This document shows positions 23,992 through 32,958 of a DNA stretch of 64,000 bases, in pieces. The DNA lies in the NCBI GenBank assembly GCA_020848745.1, contig JADLHM010000059.1, positions 57,358 through 121,357 on the forward strand, read 5' to 3'. The translations under genes and the position numbers were made by a program. How positions within the stretch are numbered: position 1 is the first letter of the stretch; the number at the start of each line of letters is the position of its first letter. Origin of the DNA: Deltaproteobacteria bacterium. GTDB lineage: Bacteria > Desulfobacterota > Binatia > UTPRO1. A model generated the notes under the pieces. It saw nothing but the letters and a program-made list of their open reading frames with translations. It made no database searches and was not told the origin of the DNA.

Positions 23992-25811
23992 AGGCGCTGC
24001 TCCCGGAGGTAGAGCTCGTCGAACTGGTGCAGGAAGAGGAAGATCGCCTCCGCCTCGCTGAGCGCGCCCTCGCGCGTCGCGAGGCTCGCGGCCAGGCGGT
24101 CGATCGCGAAGGGGGTGTGCGGGTCGAAGCGTCCGAGGAACTCCGTGAGACCGCCCGCGGCGCTCGGCGCGACGTCGGCGACGGTCGCGGTGCGACGCTT
24201 GCCGAGTAGCCGCTCCTGGGCCGGGCCGATCACCGCCGCGAGGAGGTCTTCCATGCGGCGCGCGTAGGTGTGCTCGGCGAGCGCGCGCTGCCGCGCGCGG
24301 CCGGCGAGCGCGAGCCGATCGTCCTCGTGCGCGAGGTAGTGCTCGGCCGCCGCGCGGAGCCCGGCCGCGCTGTCGACGACGGCGAGCTCGCGGCCCTCCG
24401 CGAACAGCGGCGGCAGGAGCGCGCGGCGGTCGACGAGCTGGAACGCGCCGGCGCCGGCGAGCTCGAAGGTGCGCGGGTTCACGAAGTCGCCGCGTGGGTC
24501 GACCCCCTCGTGGTAGGTCGACGAGTGCAGGTTCACGTTGATCTTGCTGGCGTTGAAGATGCGCACCGCGTCCTCGGTGTCGACGCGGGCGCCGCTCCGC
24601 TGCAGGACGCGCGCGAGGTCGGCGGCGCCGTCCCAGTCGTTGCCCCAGATCTTGAAGTCGAGGTCGAGGAAGCGGCGAAACGCGAGGCGACGGTTGCGAT
24701 AGCCCGCCCCGACGAACGAGACGTCGCTGCCGAGCTCGGCCTGCTCCGCCGCGTCGAGCACGAGCGGGCGGTGGACCCGCGGATCGAAGCCGCACGGCAG
24801 ATAGGCGAGCCGGGCGTCGGTCACCTGCGCCATCGCGTCGAGGCACGGCTCGGTCTGGATCGTGAAGACGTAGTCGTAGTGGCGCGCGAGCTCGCGCCAG
24901 TAGGTCATCACCCGGTAGTCCTCGACGAACCAGAGCGCGCGCAGCACGCCGCGCCTGCCGATCGCCTCGAGGGCGGAGGCGTTGAGGGGCGCCTGCGCGA
25001 GCGCCAGGACGAGGTCCGGCTCGAGCGCGTCGACGGCCGCCGCGATGCCGGCGGCCATCACGTCACAGAAGCCCGCTTCGAGCACGCGCCGCTGCGCGCG
25101 TCGCGCCCCGAAGCGCGTGAGCCCCTGGAACGCGTCGTGGAACGGCGCGAGGTCGAGCAGGTGGGCGTCGTGGCCGAGCTCGCCGAGCGCGCGCGCGGCG
25201 TAGCCGGCGATCGGCCACGAGCCGCCGTAGAGCGGGGTCGCGACCAGCACCTTCAAGCGGAGCCCGCTGCGCGCCGCCCGCGCCTGCCAGGCCTGGAGCG
25301 CGCGCCGATACGCGGCGCCGGAGACGGGCGCCCCGTCCGGCACGAGCAACGCGGGCGCGTGCGCGACGACCAGCGTCCGCTCGCCTGCGGCCGCGTCGGG
25401 CCCGTCGTCGGCGGCGATCGCGAGCTCGACGCGCCCGAGGAGCGCGGCGAGGTCGCGCGTCGCGAGCGCCGTGCGCAGAACCGCGAGGTCCGGCTCGACG
25501 ACGACGATGCCGCCCGCGAAGCGCGCGGCGAGCGCCTCGAGGTGGTAGCCGAGCCCGCAACCGACGACGACCACACGCGTCGCGGCGACGGCCTCGAGCC
25601 GGTCCACGACGCCGCGCGCCCAGCGCTCGCCGTCGCCGACGGGGTCGACGAGATGATGCAACGGCGCGCCGGCGACGGCGAGGGTCGGCTCTCCCTTCGG
25701 CGTCGCGGCGACCACGTGCGTCGCGGGCACCGCGGTCGTGGCAAGACGGCGCGCGAGCGCGGGCCACCGCGCCGCCACCACCGCCACGTTCTCGCTGCGG
25801 AGCTCGCTCAC
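23988..25811 (-). CDS. Maf-N-like / CgeB-like glycosyltransferase fusion
   Basis: About 607 residues from GTG 25811 (GGGAAGG just upstream). The N-terminal 150 residues contain VVVVGCGLGYHLEALAARF, VVVEPDLAVLRTAL and TRDLAALLGRVELAI. This resembles the N-terminal segment of Maf motility-accessory factors. The C-terminal 400 residues are CgeB/GT4-like: LVATPLYGGSWPIAGYAARA, FKIWGNDWD, INVNLHSSTYHEGVDPRGDF and NPRTFELAGAGAFQLVD. It is the first gene of a sigma-54 operon. Alternative starts are the ATG at 25844 and a GTG at 25925. The Maf resemblance is from memory of the motif and would fit transfer of nonulosonic acid-type sugars to flagellin. Confidence 0.75.
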   Translation of the reverse strand: MSELRSENVAVVAARWPALARRLATTAVPATHVVAATPKGEPTLAVAGAPLHHLVDPVGDGERWARGVVDRLEAVAATRVVVVGCGLGYHLEALAARFAGGIVVVEPDLAVLRTALATRDLAALLGRVELAIAADDGPDAAAGERTLVVAHAPALLVPDGAPVSGAAYRRALQAWQARAARSGLRLKVLVATPLYGGSWPIAGYAARALGELGHDAHLLDLAPFHDAFQGLTRFGARRAQRRVLEAGFCDVMAAGIAAAVDALEPDLVLALAQAPLNASALEAIGRRGVLRALWFVEDYRVMTYWRELARHYDYVFTIQTEPCLDAMAQVTDARLAYLPCGFDPRVHRPLVLDAAEQAELGSDVSFVGAGYRNRRLAFRRFLDLDFKIWGNDWDGAADLARVLQRSGARVDTEDAVRIFNASKINVNLHSSTYHEGVDPRGDFVNPRTFELAGAGAFQLVDRRALLPPLFAEGRELAVVDSAAGLRAAAEHYLAHEDDRLALAGRARQRALAEHTYARRMEDLLAAVIGPAQERLLGKRRTATVADVAPSAAGGLTEFLGRFDPHTPFAIDRLAASLATREGALSEAEAIFLFLHQFDELYLREQRL

Positions 25812-26008
25812 ACACCTTCCCGTGCGACCGTCCGTTGCCGTCATGTCATGTGCGCTGGCGCGGACCGACCGCCACCCGCCCGGCCTCCCGGCCGAGCGAG
25901 CGACGGTCCGGCTCTCCCCTTCCACTCCCCCACGTCACCGCCTCCCCACCTCCACGCTCCTCACCCTCCACACGCGGCCTCCACCCCCGCGGAGACCTCG
26001 CGGCGGAC

Positions 26009-26024
26009 AGCAAGCCCGGTGCCA
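26009..26024 (-). promoter_or_regulatory. Sigma-54 promoter of the leftward glycan operon
   Basis: Minus strand TGGCACC-GGGC-TTGCT, one mismatch to TGGCACG-N4-TTGCW. The predicted start near 25998 gives a long leader (about 187 bases) if translation begins at 25811. Confidence 0.78.
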
Positions 26025-26130
26025 CCGGCCGGAGTCCCCTCGGGGCGCGCTCCGCCCTGCGCAGCGCGGGTCCGCCCCCGCGGCGGGACGGAACGACGTG
26101 GCGGAAAAATGTGCCGGAGGCGGGATCGCC

Positions 26131-26144
26131 GTCAGGTTCTTGAC
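26131..26144. promoter_or_regulatory. Shared activator dyad between divergent glycan operons
   Basis: GTCAGGTTCTTGAC lies 107 bp upstream of the leftward -24 element and 62 bp upstream of the rightward one, so a single bound activator could serve both promoters. Motif close to GTCAGATCCCTGAC at flgB. Confidence 0.5.
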
Positions 26145-26205
26145 CCGCGACCGGACACCGGGTCGCCGCGCGCGCGGTCGGCGCGGCGCCGAGCGCGCGC
26201 CGCCA

Positions 26206-26221
26206 TGGCACGCCCGTTGCA
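26206..26221 (+). promoter_or_regulatory. Sigma-54 promoter of the rightward glycan operon
   Basis: TGGCACG-CCCG-TTGCA, a perfect match to the consensus. The predicted start near 26232 leaves about 43 bases before the ATG at 26275, which has GGAGGGG 5 bases upstream. The 460-bp region 25812-26274 contains no gene. Confidence 0.85.
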
Positions 26222-26274
26222 GACCATCCTCGCGGACACGAGCGTCGACCGCGGCGCTGGCGAGGGAGGGGTGC

Positions 26275-27792
26275 ATGCTGGAGGGGGCGATCCGCTGGAT
26301 TCGACGGCACGTGCTCGCGAGCGGCGGGATCGCCGTCTCGTCGCAGCAACGGGTCGCGTACCCCGAGGTGACCGGCTACTACGTGCCGACGCTGCTCGCG
26401 CTCGGCGAGCGCGACCTCGCGCGCGCCTTCTCCGACTGGCTCGTCGCGGTCCAGCGCGGCGACGGGTCCTTCGGCGGCCCGGGCATGGACGAGAGCTTCG
26501 CGTTCGACACGGGCCAGGTGGTGCGCGGCTGGGTCGCGATGCTGCCGACCCACCCCGCGCTCGAACGGCCGCTCCGCCGCGCCTGCGACTGGCTCGTCGC
26601 CTCGGGGGACGCCGCGACCGGGCGGCTCGCGGCGCCGGCGCCGGGCGCCGCGTGGAGCCTCGGACCGCGCGGCGAGGTGTCGGAAGCCATCCATCTCTAC
26701 GCGCTGGCTCCGCTCGCCGCGGCCGGCGACCTCCTCGGCGAGGCGCGGTATCGCCGCTTCGCGGAGCGCGGCCGCGACTGGCACCTCCGCCACCTCGAGT
26801 GCACCCGCTTCGAGGCGCCGCACCACCTCACGCACTTCTACGCCTACGTGCAGGAGGCGCTCGTCGAGCTCGGCTGTCACGACGAGGCCCGGCGCGGCAT
26901 GGCCGACGTCGCGCGCTGGCAGCAGGAGAACGGCGCGATCCCGGCCTACAGCGACGTGCCGTGGGTGTGCGCGACCGGCATCGCGCAGCTCGCGCAGGTG
27001 TGGTTCCGGCTCGGCGAGCCCGCGCGCGCGGAACGCGCCCTCGCCTTCCTCGCGGCCCTGCAGAACCCCGGCGGCGGCTTCTTCGGCTCCTACGGAGTCG
27101 GCGCCGCCTACTTCCCCGACCAGGAGCCCTCGTGGGGCGTGAAGTACGCGATCGAGGCGGAGCAATGCCGGATCGCGAGCCACTTCGACGCGACCGTCGG
27201 GGAGTATCGTCCCGACATCGCCGAGCACGACGGCCGGGTCCGCGCGGTGCTGGCCGCGTTCGGCGACCTCGGCGCCAAGCGCGTGCTCGACGCTGGCGCC
27301 GGCAAGGGACGTTACGCGGCGCTCGTGAAGCGCACGCACCCGAGCGCCGAGGTCACCGCGCTCGACGTCTCGGCCGAGATGCTGCGCCACGTGCCGCCCG
27401 GCATCGCGACCGTCCAGCACAGCCTCCTCGACATGCCCTTTCCCGACGGCCGCTTCGACGCCGTGCTCTGCGTCGAGGCGCTGGAGCACGCGGTCCGCAT
27501 CCCGGAGGCCGTCCGCGAGCTCGTCCGGGTGCTCGCGCCCGGCGGCACGCTCGTCGTCATCGACAAGAACAAAGCGAAGCTCGGCGCCCTCGCGATGCCG
27601 AGCTGGGAGCGCTGGTTCGACGCCGGAGAGCTGACGACGCTCCTCAGCTCGCTCGGCCTCGACGTCGAAGCCGCGTCCGTCGGCTACGACGGCCGCGCCG
27701 CCGACGGTCTCTTTCTCTGCTGGACGGCGCGGAAGCCCCGCACCGTCCACAGCTCCACGCCCTGCGACGTCGCGGTCGGGGCCGCGCTCTAG
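26275..27792 (+). CDS. Alpha/alpha-toroid domain fused to SAM-dependent methyltransferase
   Basis: A 505-residue protein. Residues 1-310 look like an (alpha/alpha) toroid of the prenyltransferase / glycan-processing type, with repeated hydrophobic helices and the motifs VTGYYVPTLLALGERD, RGDGSFGGPGMDESFAFDTG, ENGAIPAYSDVPWVCATGIA and NPGGGFFGSYG. Residues 320-490 are a class I methyltransferase with VLDAGAGKGRYAALVKRTHP (SAM site), ALDVSAEML, and DAVLCVEALEHAVRIPEA. Not recognised as a named protein. First gene of the rightward operon; the next gene follows after 15 bp. Confidence 0.75.
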   Translation: MLEGAIRWIRRHVLASGGIAVSSQQRVAYPEVTGYYVPTLLALGERDLARAFSDWLVAVQRGDGSFGGPGMDESFAFDTGQVVRGWVAMLPTHPALERPLRRACDWLVASGDAATGRLAAPAPGAAWSLGPRGEVSEAIHLYALAPLAAAGDLLGEARYRRFAERGRDWHLRHLECTRFEAPHHLTHFYAYVQEALVELGCHDEARRGMADVARWQQENGAIPAYSDVPWVCATGIAQLAQVWFRLGEPARAERALAFLAALQNPGGGFFGSYGVGAAYFPDQEPSWGVKYAIEAEQCRIASHFDATVGEYRPDIAEHDGRVRAVLAAFGDLGAKRVLDAGAGKGRYAALVKRTHPSAEVTALDVSAEMLRHVPPGIATVQHSLLDMPFPDGRFDAVLCVEALEHAVRIPEAVRELVRVLAPGGTLVVIDKNKAKLGALAMPSWERWFDAGELTTLLSSLGLDVEAASVGYDGRAADGLFLCWTARKPRTVHSSTPCDVAVGAAL

Positions 27793-27807
27793 AGAGGAGC
27801 CGCGTCC

Positions 27808-30800
27808 ATGGAATTCAATCCCGCTGCCCTCGAGCAGAAGCGTTCGCACCTCGACGCCATCCACGCCGACCCGGCGCGCCTCGCGCGCGTCCTGCGCGCC
27901 CTCCTCTCCGACGCACCCTACGAGCTCGCGCCGCTGCCGCGCCCGTGGGAGCCCGGCGGCGGCGCCTCGCTCTTTCGGGTGACGGCCGCGGCCGCGACCT
28001 ACTTCCTCAAGGTGAAGCACCTCGCCGTCACCATCGAGAGCAAGCTCGAGTGCGAGGCCGAGTTCTCACCGGAGCCCTCGCTGCGGAACGAGCAGCGCCT
28101 CCTCCAGCGCTTTGCCGGCGCTCCCTTCGTGCCCGTGGTGCACGGCTATGCCGAGGACGGCGACCACGCGTTCCTCCTGCTCGAGTGGCTGACGCCCTTC
28201 GAGACCGTCGCGCCGACGCTCGGCGCCGCCGCGCTCGCCGAGGCCTTCCGCGCCGTGACGGCGGCGGTGCGGGCGCTCTACACGGCCGGGATCGTCCACA
28301 CCGACCTGCACGAGAAGAACCTGATGTTCCGCGGCGCGACGCCCGTGCTCGTCGACTTCGAGGAGGCGCGCGAGCTCGCGCAGCCCGTGTCCTTCGAGCG
28401 CTCGCTCGACGTCGTCGGTCGCACCGACCAGGGCGACGTCGGCGCCATGCCCGCCGCGCCCGGGCGGATCGGCGGGCTCACCTGCCTCGACCGGCTGCAC
28501 GCGATCTTCGCGGAGCTCGTGCAGCCGAAGCTCGAGGCCCTGATCGCGTCGTGCAACTTCGACTCCTCCTGCCCCTTCCTCGCGACGCTCGACCACGGCC
28601 GCGACGAGCGCGTCTACCAGACGATCCAGGTGCCGGGCCTCACCATCGCGGGCCAGCGTCCCGCCGACGACCCGCGCGTGCCGATGATCGCGGCGGTCGG
28701 CGCGCGGCTCTTCGACCGCCCGTACACCCACCTCGACATTGGTGCCAACATCGGAATGTTCAACATCGCGATGGCGCGCCGCCCGGAGGTGGCGCGGTCG
28801 ATCGGGGTCGAGGCTCACGACACGTACGTCGAGCTCGCGCGGGTGCTCGCGTTCCTCTCCAAGGTGGAGAACGCCGAGTTCCACTGCGCCGTCGGCGGCG
28901 AGGACTCGCTGGTCGAGCGCCTCGCCGGCCGGCGGGTCGATCTGGTCACGATCTACTCGGTCTACCACCACATCCGGAACAAGGAGCGCTTCCTCGCCGA
29001 CCTCGCCGCGCTCGGACCGTCGTACGTGATGCTCGAGATGGCGAGCCAGCCCGAGTGCTACGAGGGCCGCACGTGGGAATCGGAGGTCGAACGCATCGCG
29101 CGCGCCCTCTTGATGCCCTACGGCGAGGTGCTCGGACAGAGCGACGACTACGCGCGCCCGATCGTCGTGCTGTCGCGCCTGCCGCTGCCGGCGAAGCTCC
29201 TCGCGGCGGCGCCGGCCGCGGCGCCGGCGCGGGTCGCCCCGCCCGCGCCCGGATCATCGTCGCCGACGCCCACCGTCACCGCGGCGGCGCCGAGCGGCGT
29301 CTCCGCGCCGAGCCGTACCGGCGCCGCACCCGGGGCGCAGCACGGCACCCCGACCCGCGTTTCCGGTACGCCGCGGGTCTCGATCGTGCTGCCGGTCTAC
29401 AACCACCTCCGCTTCCTCCCCGAGGCGATCCAGAGCGTCCTCGCCCAGACCTACACGGACTTCGAGCTCGTGATCGTGAACGACGGCTCGACCGACGGCA
29501 CGCGGGAATACCTCGACACCCTCGCGGATCCCCGTCTCGTGGTCGTCCACCAGGAGAACCGCCGCCTGCCCGGCGCGCTCAACACCGGCTTCGCGCGCGC
29601 GCGCGGCGAGCTCCTCACCTGGACCTCGGCCGACAACCACTGCGCGCCGCTCTTCCTGGAGGCGCTGGTCGGCGCGCTCGACCGCTTCCCCGAAGCGGGC
29701 TTCGCCTACGCGGCCTTCGCGTGGATCGACGACGAGAGCCGCATCACCGGCGTCCACCGCGACCAGGAGGTCACGGTGCGCTCGCTGCTGAAGCAGAACC
29801 CCGGGATCGCCGCGTTCCTCTACCGGCGCGCCTGCCGCGACGTGGTCGGCGACTACGACCCGGCGCTCGACGGCGCCGAGGACTGGGACATGTGGCTCCG
29901 CATCGTCGAACGCTTCCCCGCGGTCTACGTGCCCGAGATCCTCTACTACTACCGGCTGCACGGCGACAGCATGACGGTGAAGCAGCGCGAGAAGGTCGCC
30001 GCCGCGAGCCGCCAGGTGATACGAAACGCGATCGAGCGGCGCGGCCGGCTCGACATCGAGGAGCTCTTCCCGACGCTCGCGGCCTGCCGCGACCGCGGCG
30101 AGGCCGAGCTCTACGCGTGCGCCGAGTTCGGCACGTCGCTCCTCCAGTCGCCGTGGGCGCCGCCCGAGCTCGCCGCCGCCTTCCTCGGCGCCGCCTGCTC
30201 GGTCCGTCCCGAGCCCGTCGCGGTCGCGAACTACGCGATCGCCTGCGCGCGCCTCGGACGCTTCGCCGAGGCGCGGCATTGCCTCGAGCAGCTTCGCGGC
30301 GTCGCCCACACCGACGTTCGGCGGCTCGTCGTCGGCCTCGAGGCCGCGGCGAGCGCCGAGCGCACCGACCTCGCGCTGGCGCTCGCGCCCTTCGGGATCG
30401 ACAAGACAGGCATCGAGCTCTTCGAACGGGAGCGCGCCGAGCGGCGCGTCTACGCGCCGACCGATCCGGAGCGCGCCGGCGCCGTCGCACCGTCCGCGCC
30501 CGCGACGCCGCTTCCGGCATCCGCCACGCCGCCGCCGGCCGCAACCGCGCGGCCGGCATCCGCCGCGCCGCCGCCGGCCGCAAGCGCGCGGCCGGCGCCC
30601 GCCGCGAACGGCGGCCGCCGTCCGACCGTCTCCGTGATCGTGCCGACCCACGACCGCCCGGACATGCTCCGTACCGCGCTCCGGAGCATCCTCGCCCAGA
30701 CCTATCGCGACTTCGAGATCGTGGTCGTGAACGACTGCGGCATCGACGTGCAGCACGTGATCGAAGGGCTCGATCATCAGGGTCGCGTCAGCTACGTCCG

Positions 30801-32463
30801 CCACGCCGTGAACCGCGGCCTCGCCGCGGCGCGCAACAGCGGGCTCGGCGTCGCCCGCGGTCGCTTCGTCGCCTACCTCGACGACGACGACGTCTTCTAT
30901 CCCGAGCACCTCGCAACGCTGGTTCCACTGCTGGAGCAGCGGCCCGAGCACCTCTTCTACAGCGACGCGTTGCGGCTGGTGCAGGTGAGGGACGAGACCG
31001 GCTACCGGATCGTCGCGCGCGACCGGCCGTACTCGAACGACTTCGATCGCGCGCGGCTTCTCGTGAGCAACCAGTTTCCCGTGCTCTGCGCGATGCACGC
31101 CCGCAGCTCCTGGGAAGCCGTCGGCGGCTTCGACGAGTCGCTGACGTCGCACGAAGATTGGGACTTCTGGCTCCGGCTCTCGGCCCGCTTCCCGTTCCAG
31201 CACGTCGCCAGCATCACGGCCGACTTCACGCACCGCCGCGACGGCTCGTCGATGACGAGCGGCATGCGCCCCGACTTCCTGCGGACCGCCGAGCTCATCT
31301 ACGACCGGACGGCCGCCGACGCGGCCGGCCGCGCCGACGTCGCGCAGGCACGCGCCCGCTTCCTCGCCGAGCTCCGGGCGCAGGTCGGCGCGGCGGGCGA
31401 CGCGCGTCCGACGACGGCCGGCGGCGCGACCGCCGACGCCGCCCCCGGAGCCTTCGACTGCTCGATCGTCCTGCCGGTCTTCAATCGCGCCGAGCTGACC
31501 GAGCAATGCCTCGTCGAGCTCGCCGCCGTGACGAACGGCGTCACCTTCGAGGTGATCATCGTCGACAACGCGTCGAGCGACCGGACGCCCGAGCTCTGCG
31601 CCGCGCTCGGCGGCGACGTGCAGATCATCCGCAACGCCGAGAACCTCGGCTTCGCCGCCGCGTGCAACCAGGGCGCAGGGGCGGCGCGCGGGCGCTACGT
31701 CGTCTTCCTCAACAACGACACGATCCCCCTCGACGGCTGGCTCCCGGCGCTCGTCCGCGAGCTCGACGCCGACCCGGCGGTACAGGTCGTGGGCAGCAAG
31801 CTGCTCTTCGCCGACGGCACCGTGCAGCACGCGGGCGTCGTCTTCGGGCGCGAGCTGCCGCTGCCCTACCACGCGTTCTACCACGCGCCCGGGACGCTTC
31901 CGGCCGTGAACAAACGGCGCGAGATGCAGTGCGTGACCGGGGCCTGCATGGCCGTCCGCCGCGACGCGTTCCTGGCGCTCGGCGGCTTCGACGAGAACTA
32001 CCGCAACGGCTTCGAGGACGTCGACTTCTGCCTGCGCGTGCGGGCGCAGGGCGGTCGCGTCGTCTACCAGCCCGCGAGCGCGCTCTACCACCTCGAGAGC
32101 CAGACCCCGGGCCGCAAGGCCCACGACGAGGCGAACGGCAAGCGGTTCCTGGAGCGCTGGGCTTCCGAGTGGCACCACATCGGCGACGAGGACACGGTGC
32201 TCGTCCCGGAGGGTTGGTGCGTCCGCGACGTCGGCCGCGACGACACCAAGGCGCTCACCACGATCACCGACCTCGATGATCGCCGGCGCTGGGACGCGGT
32301 CGCGCGCCTACAGCAGGCGCTGCGCACCGACGATGCCGCGACGCTCCACGAGATGCTGACCGGCCGGCACGATTGGCCGGCCGACGCGGCGGTCCTCCGC
32401 TGGGTGGAGCGGCTGAAGCGGCTCCTCGGCATCGCCGACGCCGCGACGGCCGCGCACGGCTGA
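27808..32463 (+). CDS. Giant kinase-methyltransferase-GT2-GT2-GT2 glycan assembly protein
   Basis: A 1551-residue multidomain enzyme. Residues about 1-230 form a kinase-like fold (FLKVKHL; catalytic-type HTDLHEKNL at about 162; LVDFEEA). Residues about 300-450 form a FkbM-like methyltransferase (HLDIGANIGMFNIA at 308). A Pro/Ala linker is followed by GT2 domain 1 from about 524 (VSIVLPVYNHLRFLPEAIQS, DGAEDWDMWLRIV), a helical region, and a second Pro/Ala linker (about 890-935). GT2 domain 2 starts near 939 (VSVIVPTHDRPDML, YLDDDDVFYP, SHEDWDFWLRL). GT2 domain 3 starts near 1216 (CSIVLPVFNRAELTEQC, VFLNNDTIPL, GFEDVDFCLRV). ATG 27808 has GAGAGGAG upstream. It probably builds and modifies a flagellar glycan. 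Confidence 0.82.
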   Translation: MEFNPAALEQKRSHLDAIHADPARLARVLRALLSDAPYELAPLPRPWEPGGGASLFRVTAAAATYFLKVKHLAVTIESKLECEAEFSPEPSLRNEQRLLQRFAGAPFVPVVHGYAEDGDHAFLLLEWLTPFETVAPTLGAAALAEAFRAVTAAVRALYTAGIVHTDLHEKNLMFRGATPVLVDFEEARELAQPVSFERSLDVVGRTDQGDVGAMPAAPGRIGGLTCLDRLHAIFAELVQPKLEALIASCNFDSSCPFLATLDHGRDERVYQTIQVPGLTIAGQRPADDPRVPMIAAVGARLFDRPYTHLDIGANIGMFNIAMARRPEVARSIGVEAHDTYVELARVLAFLSKVENAEFHCAVGGEDSLVERLAGRRVDLVTIYSVYHHIRNKERFLADLAALGPSYVMLEMASQPECYEGRTWESEVERIARALLMPYGEVLGQSDDYARPIVVLSRLPLPAKLLAAAPAAAPARVAPPAPGSSSPTPTVTAAAPSGVSAPSRTGAAPGAQHGTPTRVSGTPRVSIVLPVYNHLRFLPEAIQSVLAQTYTDFELVIVNDGSTDGTREYLDTLADPRLVVVHQENRRLPGALNTGFARARGELLTWTSADNHCAPLFLEALVGALDRFPEAGFAYAAFAWIDDESRITGVHRDQEVTVRSLLKQNPGIAAFLYRRACRDVVGDYDPALDGAEDWDMWLRIVERFPAVYVPEILYYYRLHGDSMTVKQREKVAAASRQVIRNAIERRGRLDIEELFPTLAACRDRGEAELYACAEFGTSLLQSPWAPPELAAAFLGAACSVRPEPVAVANYAIACARLGRFAEARHCLEQLRGVAHTDVRRLVVGLEAAASAERTDLALALAPFGIDKTGIELFERERAERRVYAPTDPERAGAVAPSAPATPLPASATPPPAATARPASAAPPPAASARPAPAANGGRRPTVSVIVPTHDRPDMLRTALRSILAQTYRDFEIVVVNDCGIDVQHVIEGLDHQGRVSYVRHAVNRGLAAARNSGLGVARGRFVAYLDDDDVFYPEHLATLVPLLEQRPEHLFYSDALRLVQVRDETGYRIVARDRPYSNDFDRARLLVSNQFPVLCAMHARSSWEAVGGFDESLTSHEDWDFWLRLSARFPFQHVASITADFTHRRDGSSMTSGMRPDFLRTAELIYDRTAADAAGRADVAQARARFLAELRAQVGAAGDARPTTAGGATADAAPGAFDCSIVLPVFNRAELTEQCLVELAAVTNGVTFEVIIVDNASSDRTPELCAALGGDVQIIRNAENLGFAAACNQGAGAARGRYVVFLNNDTIPLDGWLPALVRELDADPAVQVVGSKLLFADGTVQHAGVVFGRELPLPYHAFYHAPGTLPAVNKRREMQCVTGACMAVRRDAFLALGGFDENYRNGFEDVDFCLRVRAQGGRVVYQPASALYHLESQTPGRKAHDEANGKRFLERWASEWHHIGDEDTVLVPEGWCVRDVGRDDTKALTTITDLDDRRRWDAVARLQQALRTDDAATLHEMLTGRHDWPADAAVLRWVERLKRLLGIADAATAAHG

Positions 32464-32535
32464 AGCCCGGGAAGGATCCCCGGGATCGCGATCACGGCCG
32501 GCAGCCGTCCGGCCGCCGCTCCGGTCGCGCCGCGC
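32464..32535. terminator. Hairpins between convergent glycan and flagellar operons
   Basis: Two short stem-loops lie between the convergent stops: CCCGGG/CCCGGG around 32467-32485, and CGGCCGG-CAGCCGT-CCGGCCG around 32494-32514. Neither has a T-run, so factor-independent termination is uncertain. Confidence 0.35.
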
Positions 32536-32958
32536 CTACACCCGCTTCGACGTGAGCTGCGGCGCGAGCGGGTTCAGCGGCGTGTAGCCCGACGCACGCG
32601 AACGCGCGATGCGCGTCCGGACGAGACGCGCGGCGGTGGTGTCGCGAGCGCCGACGGCCGCGCGCTCGAGCTGCTTCTGCCGGCGCGCGAGCGCCTCGAT
32701 CATGCGGTCGAGCTCCTGCCAGAGCTCGGCGAGATCGGCCGGCGGCATCGGCGTCTCGGCGCGCATCGCCGCGATCGTCACGAGTAGCGGCTGCAGCTCG
32801 CGCTCGAGAGCGGCGACGTGCGACGCGACCTCGTCGAAGCCTTCCCACTTCCCGCTCCCGAGCTTGCGCTCGATCGCGTCGTAGGCGGCCGCGACCTCGT
32901 TCCAGAGCGCGACGGCGCGCTCCGTGGCGGCGAGCGCGTCGATCGGGTCAGGCGACAT
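32536..32958 (-). CDS. FliT-like flagellar chaperone
   Basis: A 140-residue helical protein at the end of the fliD-fliS operon (ATERAVALWNEVAAAYDAIE, ALERELQPLLVTIAAMRAET, AELWQELDRMIEALARRQKQ). This position, length and helix content fit FliT/FlgN-type chaperones for the filament cap, which are weakly conserved in sequence. It overlaps fliS by 11 bp. The call rests mostly on context. Confidence 0.6.
   Translation of the reverse strand: MSPDPIDALAATERAVALWNEVAAAYDAIERKLGSGKWEGFDEVASHVAALERELQPLLVTIAAMRAETPMPPADLAELWQELDRMIEALARRQKQLERAAVGARDTTAARLVRTRIARSRASGYTPLNPLAPQLTSKRV

Noticed and set aside
24270..32279. An open frame of over 2600 codons on the plus strand covering both glycan operons
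   Set aside because: It is out of frame with clear domain-bearing genes on both strands and has Arg/Pro/Ala-only composition. It is an artefact of GC-rich third positions.
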